The position numbers were made by a program, and so were the translations under genes. Positions 39,315-48,609 of a stretch of 64,000 nt of DNA are shown one piece after another. Every line of letters begins with the position of its first letter. Position 1 is the stretch's first letter. This DNA is from Bradyrhizobium guangxiense (GTDB taxonomy: Bacteria > Pseudomonadota > Alphaproteobacteria > Rhizobiales > Xanthobacteraceae). The stretch spans positions 464,501 through 528,500 of the forward strand of contig NZ_CP022219.1 of the NCBI RefSeq assembly GCF_004114915.1. The letters are read 5' to 3'. The notes beneath the pieces were generated by a model, which saw only the letters and a list, made by a program, of their open reading frames with translations, was not told the origin of the DNA and searched no databases.

Positions 39315-39638
39315 ATGAGCGGTCTCCCGGAGCTCCTGCGGGACAATAGCGCGAGCCCCAAGCGCATGCTGTTGCGCGAATTCGTGCGGCGGATCGACGA
39401 CGAACTTGTGTCCGTGATTGGCCTGCTGTCGGAGGCAGATCTAGCACGCGCTGTCGCAGGGCATGCCAAGATCGCAAGGCGTTCTGTTCGTCTCCGCAAG
39501 GTTGCCGCGTCCAATGCTCCGCATCGTGCAGATCAAAAATATCGTCGCTTCCGTGAAAGATGGGGCGTGGGCCCACCTGTACGCTTGCTCCTATCCGTGA
39601 CCGGAAGACCGGTCACACGTGCAAGGGTCAAGCCATGA
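39315..39638 (+). CDS. Hypothetical protein, possibly a gene remnant
   Basis: 107 residues from ATG 39315 with GGGAGG upstream. The first ~45 residues (MLLREFVRRIDDELVSVIGL) look coding, with G/C third positions. The second half has poor codon bias and no conserved look (RFRERWGVGPPVRLLLSV). Its stop overlaps the hdeD start. May be a truncated gene or spurious. Confidence 0.35.
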   Translation: MSGLPELLRDNSASPKRMLLREFVRRIDDELVSVIGLLSEADLARAVAGHAKIARRSVRLRKVAASNAPHRADQKYRRFRERWGVGPPVRLLLSVTGRPVTRARVKP

Positions 39639-40234
39639 CGGATATGTCGAACTCGAAGGCGTCGCTCGGAAGAGCTATCCAAGCGATCAGCGGAAAATGG
39701 GGCCGGTTCGTTGCGCTTGGCGCAGGCGAATTGATTCTCGGTGGCATCGCATCCGCGAACCTGATGGCGGCCAGTCTCGCCTCCGTGCTGGTCATTGGCG
39801 CGACCATGACCGTCGCCGGCATCTTCCAGGTCGTGCATGCCTTTTCGGTGCGCGGCATGCGGGGATTCCTATTCTGGCTGCTCGCGGGCGTTGTCTACGG
39901 CGCGGCCGGGATCATCGTGCTCTGCGATCCGGTTCTGGCCTCGTTCACGCTGTCTCTCGCCGCGTGCGCGTTCCTGCTCGTCGCCGGAGTGGTGCGGATC
40001 CGGGCAGGCTTTCATATGCGGCCGGCTGCAGGTTGGCGCTGGATCGTTGCGGCCGGCGTTCTGACGCTCTGCGTCGCCGTCATGTTGGTGGCAGCCTGGC
40101 CGGCGATTGGCCTGTGGCTGCTCGGTGCGATGCTGGTGGTCGACCTGATCTTCCAAGGCTGGGGCTTCATTGCATTCGGGCTCGCGCTCAGAAGCCGGGC
40201 GCCCCGCCACTCGGTCCAGCCGGCGACGGTGTGA
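39635..40234 (+). CDS. hdeD: HdeD-family acid-resistance membrane protein
   Basis: 199 residues from ATG 39635 (AAGGG upstream). Six membrane helices in three pairs with DUF308/HdeD motifs: GELILGGIASANLMAAS, then GFLFWLLAGVVYGAAGIIVL and AAWPAIGLWLLGAMLVVDLIFQGWG. In enterobacteria HdeD protects against acid at high cell density. Inner membrane. Beside fdhD and upstream of further acid-linked genes. Confidence 0.9.
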   Translation: MTDMSNSKASLGRAIQAISGKWGRFVALGAGELILGGIASANLMAASLASVLVIGATMTVAGIFQVVHAFSVRGMRGFLFWLLAGVVYGAAGIIVLCDPVLASFTLSLAACAFLLVAGVVRIRAGFHMRPAAGWRWIVAAGVLTLCVAVMLVAAWPAIGLWLLGAMLVVDLIFQGWGFIAFGLALRSRAPRHSVQPATV

Positions 40235-40237
40235 GCC

Positions 40238-41074
40238 ATGATGACAGGTTCGACATTCACGCGGCATTGGGAGATTGCCTGGCGCGGCGGTCAGACCCGG
40301 TCGACTTCGCGGCTGGTGGCCGAGGAGACGGCCATCGCGCTCACTTATAATGGCTCGACCCATGCCGTGATGATGGGTACGCCGGCCGATCTGGAGGATT
40401 TCGGCATCGGATTCAGCCTCACGGAAGCCATCGTCGAACGGCGAAGCGAGATCGGGAGCATCGATTTGATTCCGAACGAGCTTGGCGTCGAGGTGCGGAT
40501 GTGGCTCGATGGGGACCGCGCGGCGTCCCTGGCCGCCCGTCGCCGCGCCATTAGCGGTCCGGTCGGCTGCGGACTCTGCGGCATCGAAAGCCTCGAACAG
40601 GCGCGCCGGACGCCCACGCGGGTGGAAGGCCGTGGCATCGCTTTTCATGCGCGAGACCTGTTGAACGCGATGCAGGCGCTCTCTCCTCTGCAGACATTGA
40701 ACCAGCACACGCGATCCGTGCACGCGGCGGCGTTCTGGAGCCCTCGCACTGGCATCGGCCTCGTCAGGGAGGACGTCGGCCGCCACAATGCGCTGGACAA
40801 GCTCGCGGGCGCGATCATGCGCGACGGCAGCCCGGCTCGCGACGGGGCCGTGCTGCTGACGAGCCGTGTCTCGGTCGAGATGGTGCAGAAGGCGGCGATG
40901 ATGGGCGTGCCGGTCGTCGTGGCCGTGTCTGCACCGACCGCGCTTGCCATCCAGACCGCGAAGGATGCGGGCATCACGCTCGTGGCGATTGCCCGCGATG
41001 ACGGCTACGGCGTCTTCACGCACCCGCGACGCGTTCTGCTGCCCGACGAGGCTGCGCCGCGCACGGGGTGTTGA
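40238..41074 (+). CDS. fdhD: FdhD sulfurtransferase for formate dehydrogenase maturation
   Basis: 278 residues. GPVGCGLCGIESL holds the Cys-x-x-Cys loop that carries sulfur from IscS to the bis-MGD cofactor. AFHARDLLNAMQAL, HAAAFWS...LVREDVGRHNALDKL and LLTSRVSVEMVQKAAMMGVPV are standard FdhD blocks. Needed for active formate dehydrogenases; the obvious client is the FdhF/YdeP-type enzyme at 46318. Starts 3 bases after the hdeD stop. Confidence 0.95.
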   Translation: MMTGSTFTRHWEIAWRGGQTRSTSRLVAEETAIALTYNGSTHAVMMGTPADLEDFGIGFSLTEAIVERRSEIGSIDLIPNELGVEVRMWLDGDRAASLAARRRAISGPVGCGLCGIESLEQARRTPTRVEGRGIAFHARDLLNAMQALSPLQTLNQHTRSVHAAAFWSPRTGIGLVREDVGRHNALDKLAGAIMRDGSPARDGAVLLTSRVSVEMVQKAAMMGVPVVVAVSAPTALAIQTAKDAGITLVAIARDDGYGVFTHPRRVLLPDEAAPRTGC

Positions 41075-41092
41075 CCCCGCGGGCCGCCCGGC

Positions 41093-41773
41093 ATGTCGAT
41101 ACAGGCCGCATCTCCGGAGCCCGCAGCTGGGCTGCGGGCGGCCGTCTTTGCTACGGAATACTCGCTTCCGGTTGCGGTCCTGCTGACGATGTCCGGCGGC
41201 TTTCTCGATGCCTTCACCTGGCTCTCGCTCGGCGGCGTATTCGCGAGCTCGCAGACCGGCAACGTCGTTTTCCTCGGCATCGATGCCCTTTCGGGGCAAT
41301 GGCAGCGGGCGGCGCATCATCTGCTTCCGATCGTCGTCTTTCTTCTCGGCGCATGGGTGGCGATCCGCATCCAGGCGCCGCTACGCTGTCTCGTTGTGGA
41401 GATCATCTGCCTCGCCGCCGTGATGCTGTTACTGCACCGGATACCTGATCCGGTTGCCATCCTCGGAGTCTCCTTCGGCGTCGCGCTGCAGTCGGCCAGC
41501 TTCAGGCGCGTCGGACGCTGGAGCTATCTCTCGGTCACCGTCACCGGCAACATGCTGCGCGCCATCGATGAATTCGTGTCGCCATCCGATCGCGACGCCT
41601 CGCACGGAGGCGGCGCCATGCTCGTGCTCTGCCTGATGTTCCTATGCGGCGCCGCCATCGGTGGCTTTGTCACGACGCGGCTCGGCGCGGCCAGTCTTGC
41701 GGTGCCGATCGCTTTGTCGGCGTGCGCACTGTTGCTGTGCCGGCGGAACCGGATCAGCCGAGACCCCGGCTGA
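41093..41773 (+). CDS. YoaK/DUF1275 family membrane protein
   Basis: 226 residues, six or so membrane helices. Family hallmarks are LTMSGGFLDAFTWLSLGGVFASSQTGNVVFLG at the start and the later ALQSASFRR and VTVTGNMLRAIDEF. Function unknown for the family, sometimes called a membrane transporter-like protein. Starts 18 bases after fdhD, same strand. Confidence 0.9.
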   Translation: MSIQAASPEPAAGLRAAVFATEYSLPVAVLLTMSGGFLDAFTWLSLGGVFASSQTGNVVFLGIDALSGQWQRAAHHLLPIVVFLLGAWVAIRIQAPLRCLVVEIICLAAVMLLLHRIPDPVAILGVSFGVALQSASFRRVGRWSYLSVTVTGNMLRAIDEFVSPSDRDASHGGGAMLVLCLMFLCGAAIGGFVTTRLGAASLAVPIALSACALLLCRRNRISRDPG

Positions 41774-41919
41774 GCGGTTTCTCTCGCGGCGCGCCGTCGC
41801 ACCATGCCATTCGGCAAAGGCGCGTTCGTTCGCGGAAGCGGGCAGCGCTGTGCGCGCCGTATCGTCTTCAGTAGGTGCCGGGATGGCGCTTCCGACGTCG
41901 ACTGCCACGGGAGGCAAGG

Positions 41920-42324
41920 ATGAACGAACTCCGCAAAGAGACAGACAGCCTGGGTGAAGTGTCCGTTCCCGCGGACAAGCTCTGGGGCGCGCAGACGCAA
42001 CGATCGCTCGAACATTTCAGCATCGGCAGGGATCTCATGCCGCGCGAGATGATCAAGTCCTATGCAATCCTGAAGAAGGCGGCCGCGACCGCCAACCACG
42101 CGGGCGGTCGTCTCGACGGCAAGATCCACAAGCTGATCATCCACGTCTGCGACGAGATTCTCGCGGGCCAGCATCACGATATGTTTCCGCTTCACGTCTG
42201 GACGACGGGCGGCGGAACGCAGTTCAACATGAACGTGATCCGCGCTGCGACGGCGGAGGTGCTCAAGGTCGATAACATCCCGCAACCGGCCGCACGCGCG
42301 CCGGCGGTTGCGAAGCGGGCGTGA
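41920..42324 (+). pseudogene. Fumarase class II N-terminal fragment
   Basis: 134 codons behind GAGGCAAGG. Residues 1-110 are a normal FumC start: [34 protein letters not shown] and [15 protein letters not shown]. The sequence then leaves the family exactly where NEVISNRA should come, running on for 23 unrelated residues ([20 protein letters not shown]) to the stop. The catalytic SSNDTFPTAM-type and SSxMPGKxN regions are absent, so no enzyme is expected. It lies 18 bases ahead of the quinol oxidase genes and may serve as a leader to them. Confidence 0.85.
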
Positions 42325-42341
42325 GAAGAGGGGGGCTTGCC

Positions 42342-43751
42342 ATGGATCCGACGGCGCTTCTCCTCTCGCGGCTGCAGTTCGCCTTCACCATCTCGTTCCA
42401 CATCATCTTCCCGGCGTTCACGATCGGGCTTGCCGCCTGGCTCACCGTGCTCGAAGCGATGCACCAGTACAGCGGCAGGCGCGTCTACCGGACCCTGTTC
42501 GAGTTCTGGCTCAAGATCTTCGGCGTCGCCTTCGGCATGGGCGTGGTATCGGGCGTGGTGATGGCGTTCCAGTTCGGAACGAACTGGAGCGTGCTCTCGA
42601 AGATGTCGGGCCCGATCCAGGGGCCGCTGTTGTCCTACGAGACGTTTACCGCCTTCATGCTGGAGGCCGGCTTCTTCGGTATCCTCATCTTCGGTCGGCC
42701 GCGGGTGCCGCCCTGGTTCTACCTGTTCTCGACCGCGATGGTCGCGCTCGGCACCACGCTGTCGGCGTTCTGGATCATGGTCAACAACAGCTGGATGCAG
42801 GTGCCGACCGGCTATGTCCTGCAGAACGGCCAGTTCGTGCCTGACGATTGGGCGCAGATCATCTTCAACCGCGTGGTCTGGGTCCGCTTTCCGCACATGC
42901 TGCTCGCCTCTTATCTCACCGGCGCGTTCTGCGTAGCTGCGACCGGCGCGTGGTATCTGCTGCGGCGGACCTATCGGGCCGAGGCGCATGTGATGCTGCG
43001 CATGGGCCTTGCGCTCGCAGCGGTGCTGCTTCCGGCGCAGCTCTTCATCGGACATCTCGTCGGCGACTACGTCCACGACTATCAACCGGCCAAATTCGCG
43101 GCGATCGAGGCGCGCTGGCACGACGAGCAACCGGCTTCCGAGGTGTTGATCGCGATCCCGGATTCGACCACCGAATCGAACAAATATGCCATCTCGATTC
43201 CGGTGCTCGGCAGCATCATCGCAAGCATGAGCCTGACCTCGAAGGAGGTCGGCCTGACCAGCTTCGCGCCGCAGGACCGGCCGCCGGTGGCAATCCCGTT
43301 CTTCGCCTTCCGCATCATGGTCGGCTGCGGCTTCGTGATGCTGGGGCTGGCCTGGCTCGGGACTTGGCTCCCGCTCAAGCATCGGCTTGAGCGCAGCCGT
43401 CTGCTGCTGTGGGGCATCTTCCTCAGCTTTCCGCTGCCGTGGATCGCGATCCTCACCGGCTGGTACACGGCGGAGGTTGGCCGCCAGCCATGGACGGTCT
43501 ACGGCGTATTGCGGACCGCCGATGCCGTGACGCCATCTCTGACGGCGGCCGCCGCGACCGCTTCGCTGATCCTGTTCGTTGCGGTCTATGCCTTCATCTT
43601 CTCGTTCGGGACCTACTACATCTACCGGCTGCTGCGCGCCGGCCCGGCCGGCCTGGGCGGCAAGCCTCTGCACGTTCCGGTCCCCAATCGGCCGATGTCG
43701 CTCGCCGACCAGGCGCCGGCGTCGCACAGCTATTTCGAAGCGGGAGAATAG
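42342..43751 (+). CDS. cydA: Quinol oxidase subunit I, cyanide-insensitive (CioA/CydA) type
   Basis: 469 residues from ATG 42342, behind an AGAGGGGGG purine run. Helix 1 RLQFAFTISFHIIFPAFTIG carries a haem histidine, SYETFTAFMLEAGFFGILIFG follows, and GWYTAEVGRQPWTVYGVLRTADA is the conserved core near the end. The quinol-binding loop is short, as in CioA oxidases, which resist cyanide and do not pump protons. Oxidises quinol and reduces O2 in the inner membrane. Confidence 0.93.
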   Translation: MDPTALLLSRLQFAFTISFHIIFPAFTIGLAAWLTVLEAMHQYSGRRVYRTLFEFWLKIFGVAFGMGVVSGVVMAFQFGTNWSVLSKMSGPIQGPLLSYETFTAFMLEAGFFGILIFGRPRVPPWFYLFSTAMVALGTTLSAFWIMVNNSWMQVPTGYVLQNGQFVPDDWAQIIFNRVVWVRFPHMLLASYLTGAFCVAATGAWYLLRRTYRAEAHVMLRMGLALAAVLLPAQLFIGHLVGDYVHDYQPAKFAAIEARWHDEQPASEVLIAIPDSTTESNKYAISIPVLGSIIASMSLTSKEVGLTSFAPQDRPPVAIPFFAFRIMVGCGFVMLGLAWLGTWLPLKHRLERSRLLLWGIFLSFPLPWIAILTGWYTAEVGRQPWTVYGVLRTADAVTPSLTAAAATASLILFVAVYAFIFSFGTYYIYRLLRAGPAGLGGKPLHVPVPNRPMSLADQAPASHSYFEAGE

Positions 43752-43753
43752 AC

Positions 43754-44740
43754 ATGGTGATGTTCTGGGTTGCGCTGCTGGCCATCAGCATTCTGATCTA
43801 TCTTCTGCTGGACGGCTTCGATCTTGGCGTCGGCATGCTGTTCGGCCTCGCCGATGGCGAGGCGGGGCGTGCGGAGATGCTGCGCACGATCGCTCCGGTC
43901 TGGGACGGCAACGAGACCTGGCTGGTCGTCGCCGGCGTGATCATGTGGGGTGCGTTCCCCGTGGTCTATGCCATGTTGATGTCCGCCTTCTACATCCCGG
44001 TCGTGGTCATGCTGCTGGGATTGATTCTTCGTGGTGTCGCGTTCGAATTTCGCGGCAAGGCCTCGCGCTCGCGCCAGATCTGGGACATCAGCTTCACCGT
44101 GGGATCGTTTGCCGCAAGCTTCATGCAGGGCGCGATGGTCGGGGCGCTGGTCAAGGGGCTGCAATTCTCCAACGGCGAATATGTCGGCGGAACCTTCGGC
44201 TGGCTAACCGGCTTTTCGGTCTTGTGCGGGATCGGCCTGTGCTTCGGCTATGCGCTGCTTGGGGCGTGCTGGCTGGTGAGGAAGTGCGAGGGCCCGATCC
44301 GCGACGCCACGCGGCGTCAGATCCCATTCCTAGCGGTCGCCGTGCTGGCCTTCCTCGTGGTCGTCTTCACGCATGCGCTTGTCGAGCATCTGCCAATCCT
44401 GCGCCGCTGGATCCAGCGGCCCTATCTGTTCGTGTTTCCCTTGATCGGCGCGGGTGCCGCCGCAGTGCTCGCCACCAGCATCTTGCGCCATGACGACTAT
44501 TGGCCGTTCCACATGGTGGCGCTGATCTTTGCGTCGGCCTTCGGCACGCTTGCCCTGTCATTCTGGCCCTACATGATCCCGTTCGTCGTCACGATAGACG
44601 AGGCGGCGGCGCCGCATGCAAGTCTCGCCTTCATGTTCTGGGGCGAGGGCCTGTTTGTGTTCCCGTTGATGCTGCTCTATGTCGCGGTGGGTTATCGCGT
44701 CTTCCGCGGCAAGACGGCCACGGCGGCGGATCACTACTGA
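43754..44740 (+). CDS. cydB: Quinol oxidase subunit II (CioB/CydB type)
   Basis: 328 residues, starting 2 bases after cydA. N-terminal MFWVALLAISILIYLLLDGFDLGVGMLFG and VWDGNETWLVVAGVIMWGAFP are the CydB hallmarks; LRGVAFEFRGKA follows. Eight or nine membrane helices. Pairs with subunit I. A strong terminator follows, and no small CydX-like gene is seen. Confidence 0.95.
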   Translation: MVMFWVALLAISILIYLLLDGFDLGVGMLFGLADGEAGRAEMLRTIAPVWDGNETWLVVAGVIMWGAFPVVYAMLMSAFYIPVVVMLLGLILRGVAFEFRGKASRSRQIWDISFTVGSFAASFMQGAMVGALVKGLQFSNGEYVGGTFGWLTGFSVLCGIGLCFGYALLGACWLVRKCEGPIRDATRRQIPFLAVAVLAFLVVVFTHALVEHLPILRRWIQRPYLFVFPLIGAGAAAVLATSILRHDDYWPFHMVALIFASAFGTLALSFWPYMIPFVVTIDEAAAPHASLAFMFWGEGLFVFPLMLLYVAVGYRVFRGKTATAADHY

Positions 44741-44764
44741 CGGCGACGGGCCCGAACCGCGAAC

Positions 44765-44800
44765 AACAAGAAAGGCGCCGGTTTCGGCGCCTTTCTTGTT
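44765..44800. terminator. Bidirectional intrinsic terminator
   Basis: A perfect 15-bp stem AACAAGAAAGGCGCC / GGCGCCTTTCTTGTT with a 6-base loop, between the convergent ends of cydB and the bicupin gene. Confidence 0.92.
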
Positions 44801-44821
44801 CGGGGCGGTTTATTGCCTTGT

Positions 44822-46069
44822 TCAGGACCTGGGCATGACGCCGGGGCTGTTGTCCGGCCATTGCGCGACTAGCTTCTCGTCGATGTTGAAATGCTGGGCG
44901 ACCAGCTTGGGCGGCGTGTGCGTCAGCCAGTTGGAGAGAGAGACCTCCTCGTAGCGCGGCGCGCGGAATACGCCGACGAACTGCAGCTCGCTGTCGCCGA
45001 TATTCTCGACATAATGGCCGAGATTGCGGCGGACATAGCCGATGTCGCCGGCCGAGAAATCCGTCGTCAGCGCGTTGGGGCCGGTGTCGAACACCGTCAT
45101 CCGTGCCTTGCCCTTGATGTAGTACTGCCACTCGTCGGCGTTCGGGTGCCAGTGCATCTCCCGTACCGCGCCCGGCGGCATCGTCACGAGCGCCGCAGCG
45201 ACGGTGGTGGCCACCTTGAAATTGCTGCTGTCGGCAACGCGGATGCTGCCGGCGGAACTCTCCTTGACCGGGGTCGAGCTGCCGAGCGAATGGATGAAGG
45301 GGTAGGGCGGCGCCTCCGCATGCTTGGCGATTGCGGTGCGATCGGCGGCGAGATCGCCTGGCACCGCTCCCTGAAAGATCCAGAGATTGTGCAGCGGGAT
45401 ATTCGCGAAGGCCTCGACCGCAACGCCGAAGTTCTTGGCCAGCCCCTCGGGCGGCGTATGGGCGAGCCAATCCGTCACCAGCAGCGTGTTGAACTCGTTG
45501 GCGTGGCCGTCGTCGAAGCAGATCACGAACTCGCAGCCGTCAGGCCCCAGGCCCTGCAGCGAATGCGGCGCGCCCGGCGGGAAGTACCAGAGGTCGCCGG
45601 CCTTGAGGTCGCCAACATAGGGACGCCCCTGGGTGTCGAGCACGGTGATGCGGCAGGAGCCATAGGTCATGATCGCCCACTCGGCGGCCTGATGCCAATG
45701 CAGCTCGCGGATGCCGCCGGCGGCCAGGCGCATGTTGACGCCAGAGATCTCCTTGGAGATGGCGAAGTCCTCGACGGTGACCTGACGGGCCCAGCCGCCA
45801 TTCTGGATGCGCTTCGGAGCATTGTTGAACGAGGCCCAATCCATCGGTAATCCGCCGACATCCGTCGCCGGTGGGGTTTGCGCGGAGGGGAATTGCTTGG
45901 CGAGGGCCGGATTCTGCGGACCGGGATCGGTCAGGCTTCCGGGGCTCCTGGCATTCACCGCGCCTTGTGGCGGCTCGTCCGGATTGCCGAAGGTTGCGGC
46001 CTGGGCGCTGGAGCCGACCATGGCGGCGCCTGCCGCAGACATGGCCAGCAGATCACGTCTTGAAAACAT
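44822..46069 (-). CDS. oxdC: Tat-exported bicupin, oxalate-decarboxylase family
   Basis: 415 residues from ATG 46069. N-terminal MFSRRDLLAMSAAGAAMVG is a twin-arginine signal, so it is exported folded with its Mn. Cupin 1 has RELHWHQAAEWAIM and PPGAPHSL; cupin 2 has REMHWHPNADEWQYY and NLGHYVENIG, so both metal sites (His, His, Glu, His) are complete. The active-site lid aligns as DDGHANEFNTLL against the SENST lid of Bacillus OxdC, keeping the Glu and Thr but with Asn-Glu-Phe-Asn-Thr overall. The retained Glu favours decarboxylation (oxalate to formate and CO2, consuming a proton) over oxidation. Divergent from the FdhF/YdeP gene. Confidence 0.88.
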   Translation of the reverse strand: MFSRRDLLAMSAAGAAMVGSSAQAATFGNPDEPPQGAVNARSPGSLTDPGPQNPALAKQFPSAQTPPATDVGGLPMDWASFNNAPKRIQNGGWARQVTVEDFAISKEISGVNMRLAAGGIRELHWHQAAEWAIMTYGSCRITVLDTQGRPYVGDLKAGDLWYFPPGAPHSLQGLGPDGCEFVICFDDGHANEFNTLLVTDWLAHTPPEGLAKNFGVAVEAFANIPLHNLWIFQGAVPGDLAADRTAIAKHAEAPPYPFIHSLGSSTPVKESSAGSIRVADSSNFKVATTVAAALVTMPPGAVREMHWHPNADEWQYYIKGKARMTVFDTGPNALTTDFSAGDIGYVRRNLGHYVENIGDSELQFVGVFRAPRYEEVSLSNWLTHTPPKLVAQHFNIDEKLVAQWPDNSPGVMPRS

Positions 46070-46317
46070 GTTGGGTCGCTCCTGAAAATTGTCGAAAGCC
46101 CTCCGTGGCGATGGGGCTCCAGCTGCCAAACCTAGTTTTCAGTCGCCGTTTCAGCTTCCGGGAACTGCGCTCTTTTTGCCGGAATGCACTGGCTGCTGTG
46201 GCGGGCAGCCCGGACCAAACGTGTGCAATTGAGAAATTGTGCTTCATTTTGAGAAGACGGCTCTGCCTGCGCGATCCTTAACTGGCCCGGAGAATTGCAG
46301 GATCGAGAGATGTCGAG

Positions 46318-48609
46318 ATGACCACGAAATCGGTTCGTCCCTACCGTGAACCGGCCGGTGGCTGGGGTGCACTCAAGGCGCTCGGCGAGGCGCTTCTGGT
46401 GCAGCGCGTGCCGCTGAAGGGCGCGGCGACGCTGAGACGGATGAACCAGCCGGAAGGCTTCGATTGTCCCGGCTGCGCGTGGCCGGATCCGAAACACACC
46501 TCGTCGTTCGAATTCTGCGAGAACGGCGGCAAGGCGATCGCCTGGGAGGCAACCTCGAAGCGCTGCACGCCCGAATTCTTTGCCGGGCATACTGTCACGG
46601 AGCTCGCGAGCTGGAATGATTACGACCTCGAGATGGTCGGGCGGCTCACGCATCCGATGGCCTATGATGCTGCAACCGACCGCTACCTTCCGGTGGAGTG
46701 GAACGATGCGTTCGAGATGATCGGTCGCGAGCTAAAGGCGCTGCCGGATCCGAACATGGCGGAGTTCTACACGTCCGGGCGGACTTCGAACGAGGCGGCC
46801 TTCCTCTATCAGCTGTTCGTGCGCGAATACGGCACCAACAATTTCCCCGACTGTTCGAACATGTGCCATGAGGCGACCAGCGTCGGCCTGCCACATTCGC
46901 TCGGGGTGGGCAAAGGTACCGTGCTGCTGGAGGATTTCGACAAGGCCGATTGCATCTTCATCTTCGGTCAAAATCCGGGAACCAACAGCCCGCGAATGAT
47001 GACCAGCCTGCGCAATGCGGCGCGCCGCGGCGCATCGATCATTTCCTTCAACCCGTTCCGTGAGCGGGCACTGGAGCGTTTCCAGGCACCGCAGAGCCCG
47101 GTCGAGATGATCACGCTGTCGTCGACCACGATCAGCTCGAAGCTCCTCCAGGTGAGGGTCGGCGGTGACGTTGCTGTCCTCAAGGGTATCATGAAAGTTT
47201 TGGTGGAGGCGGACGAGACTGCCCGTGCTGCCGAGCAGCCGGATATCCTCGACTGGGATTTCATCGGCGGGGACACCGTCGGGATCGAAGCGCTGATCGA
47301 AGATCTCAAGCGCACGCAATGGCCCGACATCGAACGCCAGTCCGGCCTGGCGCGCGAGGACATGGAATATGCAGCCGCCGCCTATATGAAGGCAGAGCGC
47401 GCCATCATCGTCTACGGCATGGGCGTCACCCAGCACTGGCGCGGCGCGAACAACGTACAGCAGATCGCCAACCTCGCATTGTTGCGCGGCAATGTCGGGC
47501 GCGAAGGCGCCGGCGTCTGTCCAGTTCGCGGTCATTCCAACGTTCAGGGCGACCGCACCGTGGGGATCACGGAGGTCCCCAAGGCGGATTTTCTCAATCG
47601 CCTGGAGCAGCGCTTCGGCTTCAAGCCTCCGGCTGAGCCGGGACACAACGTGGTGACCGCTCTGGAAGCCATGATCCGCGGCGAGGTGAAGGCCTTCTTC
47701 GCAATGGGCGGCAATTTCGCCGCCGCCATTCCGGATTGGCAGGCGACCCAGGCGGCGCTCGGTAAGCTCGATCTGACCGTCCATGTCTCGACCAAGCTCA
47801 ACCGCAGCCACCTGATCCACGGCCGCGCCGCGTTGATCCTGCCGTGCCTCGGCCGCACCGAGATCGATATCCAGGCATCGGGGCCGCAGTCGGTCACGGT
47901 GGAGGACTCGATGTCGATGGTGCATGCGTCGGGCGGGCGCAACAAGCCGGCATCGGAGCATCTTCTCAGCGAGGTCGCGATCATCGCCGGCGTCGCCAAG
48001 GCGACGCTGGGCGAGCGTACGGTGGTCGATTGGGACGGTTTCGTTGCCGATTACGACCGCATCCGCGATGCGATCGAGGCGGTGTTCCCGATCTTCCAGG
48101 GGTACAATGCCCGCATCCGCGTCCCCGGTGGCTTCCATCTCACCTCGACGGCGCGCGAACGCATCTGGGCGACGCCGTCGGGCAAGGCCAACTTCCTGGT
48201 CTTCCCGGGGTGCGGCGAGGATCCGCCGCAGAGCGATGACGATTTCCTGTGGCTCACCACCATACGCAGCCACGACCAGTACAACACCACGCTCTACTCG
48301 ATGTCGGACCGCTATCGGGGCGTGTTCGGCCAGCGCGACGTGGTGTTCCTCAACGAATACGAGCTCAAGAAGCGGGGATTGGTCGACGGCGATCGCGTCG
48401 ATCTGGTCACCGCCTCGACCGACGGCGCCGAGCGGATCGTGCGCAACTTCCGTGTCGTCGCCTATTCCTTCCCGACCGGCTGCTGCGCGGCGTATTATCC
48501 GGAAACCAATCCGCTGGTGCCGCTCTATGCCCGCGATCCTCTCAGCTACACGCCGTCATACAAGGGCGTCCCGATCCGCCTGGTGCGTTCGGCCGCCACC
48601 GGGGAATAG
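46318..48609 (+). CDS. FdhF/YdeP family molybdopterin oxidoreductase
   Basis: 763 residues. GFDCPGCAWPDP is the YdeP-type N-terminal cysteine pair (reduced Fe-S site compared with FdhF). NNFPDCSNMCHEATSVGL holds the cysteine in place of FdhF selenocysteine. Bis-MGD contacts follow: CIFIFGQNPGTNSPRMM, GMGVTQHWRGANNVQQIANLALLRGNVGREGAG, and the C-terminal ADVVxLS-like STRSHDQYNT region with YYPETNPLVPL. YdeP is linked to acid resistance in E. coli, its substrate unproven; formate is the default guess, supported here by fdhD at 40238 and a divergent oxalate decarboxylase. No signal peptide, so cytoplasmic. Confidence 0.9.
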   Translation: MTTKSVRPYREPAGGWGALKALGEALLVQRVPLKGAATLRRMNQPEGFDCPGCAWPDPKHTSSFEFCENGGKAIAWEATSKRCTPEFFAGHTVTELASWNDYDLEMVGRLTHPMAYDAATDRYLPVEWNDAFEMIGRELKALPDPNMAEFYTSGRTSNEAAFLYQLFVREYGTNNFPDCSNMCHEATSVGLPHSLGVGKGTVLLEDFDKADCIFIFGQNPGTNSPRMMTSLRNAARRGASIISFNPFRERALERFQAPQSPVEMITLSSTTISSKLLQVRVGGDVAVLKGIMKVLVEADETARAAEQPDILDWDFIGGDTVGIEALIEDLKRTQWPDIERQSGLAREDMEYAAAAYMKAERAIIVYGMGVTQHWRGANNVQQIANLALLRGNVGREGAGVCPVRGHSNVQGDRTVGITEVPKADFLNRLEQRFGFKPPAEPGHNVVTALEAMIRGEVKAFFAMGGNFAAAIPDWQATQAALGKLDLTVHVSTKLNRSHLIHGRAALILPCLGRTEIDIQASGPQSVTVEDSMSMVHASGGRNKPASEHLLSEVAIIAGVAKATLGERTVVDWDGFVADYDRIRDAIEAVFPIFQGYNARIRVPGGFHLTSTARERIWATPSGKANFLVFPGCGEDPPQSDDDFLWLTTIRSHDQYNTTLYSMSDRYRGVFGQRDVVFLNEYELKKRGLVDGDRVDLVTASTDGAERIVRNFRVVAYSFPTGCCAAYYPETNPLVPLYARDPLSYTPSYKGVPIRLVRSAATGE

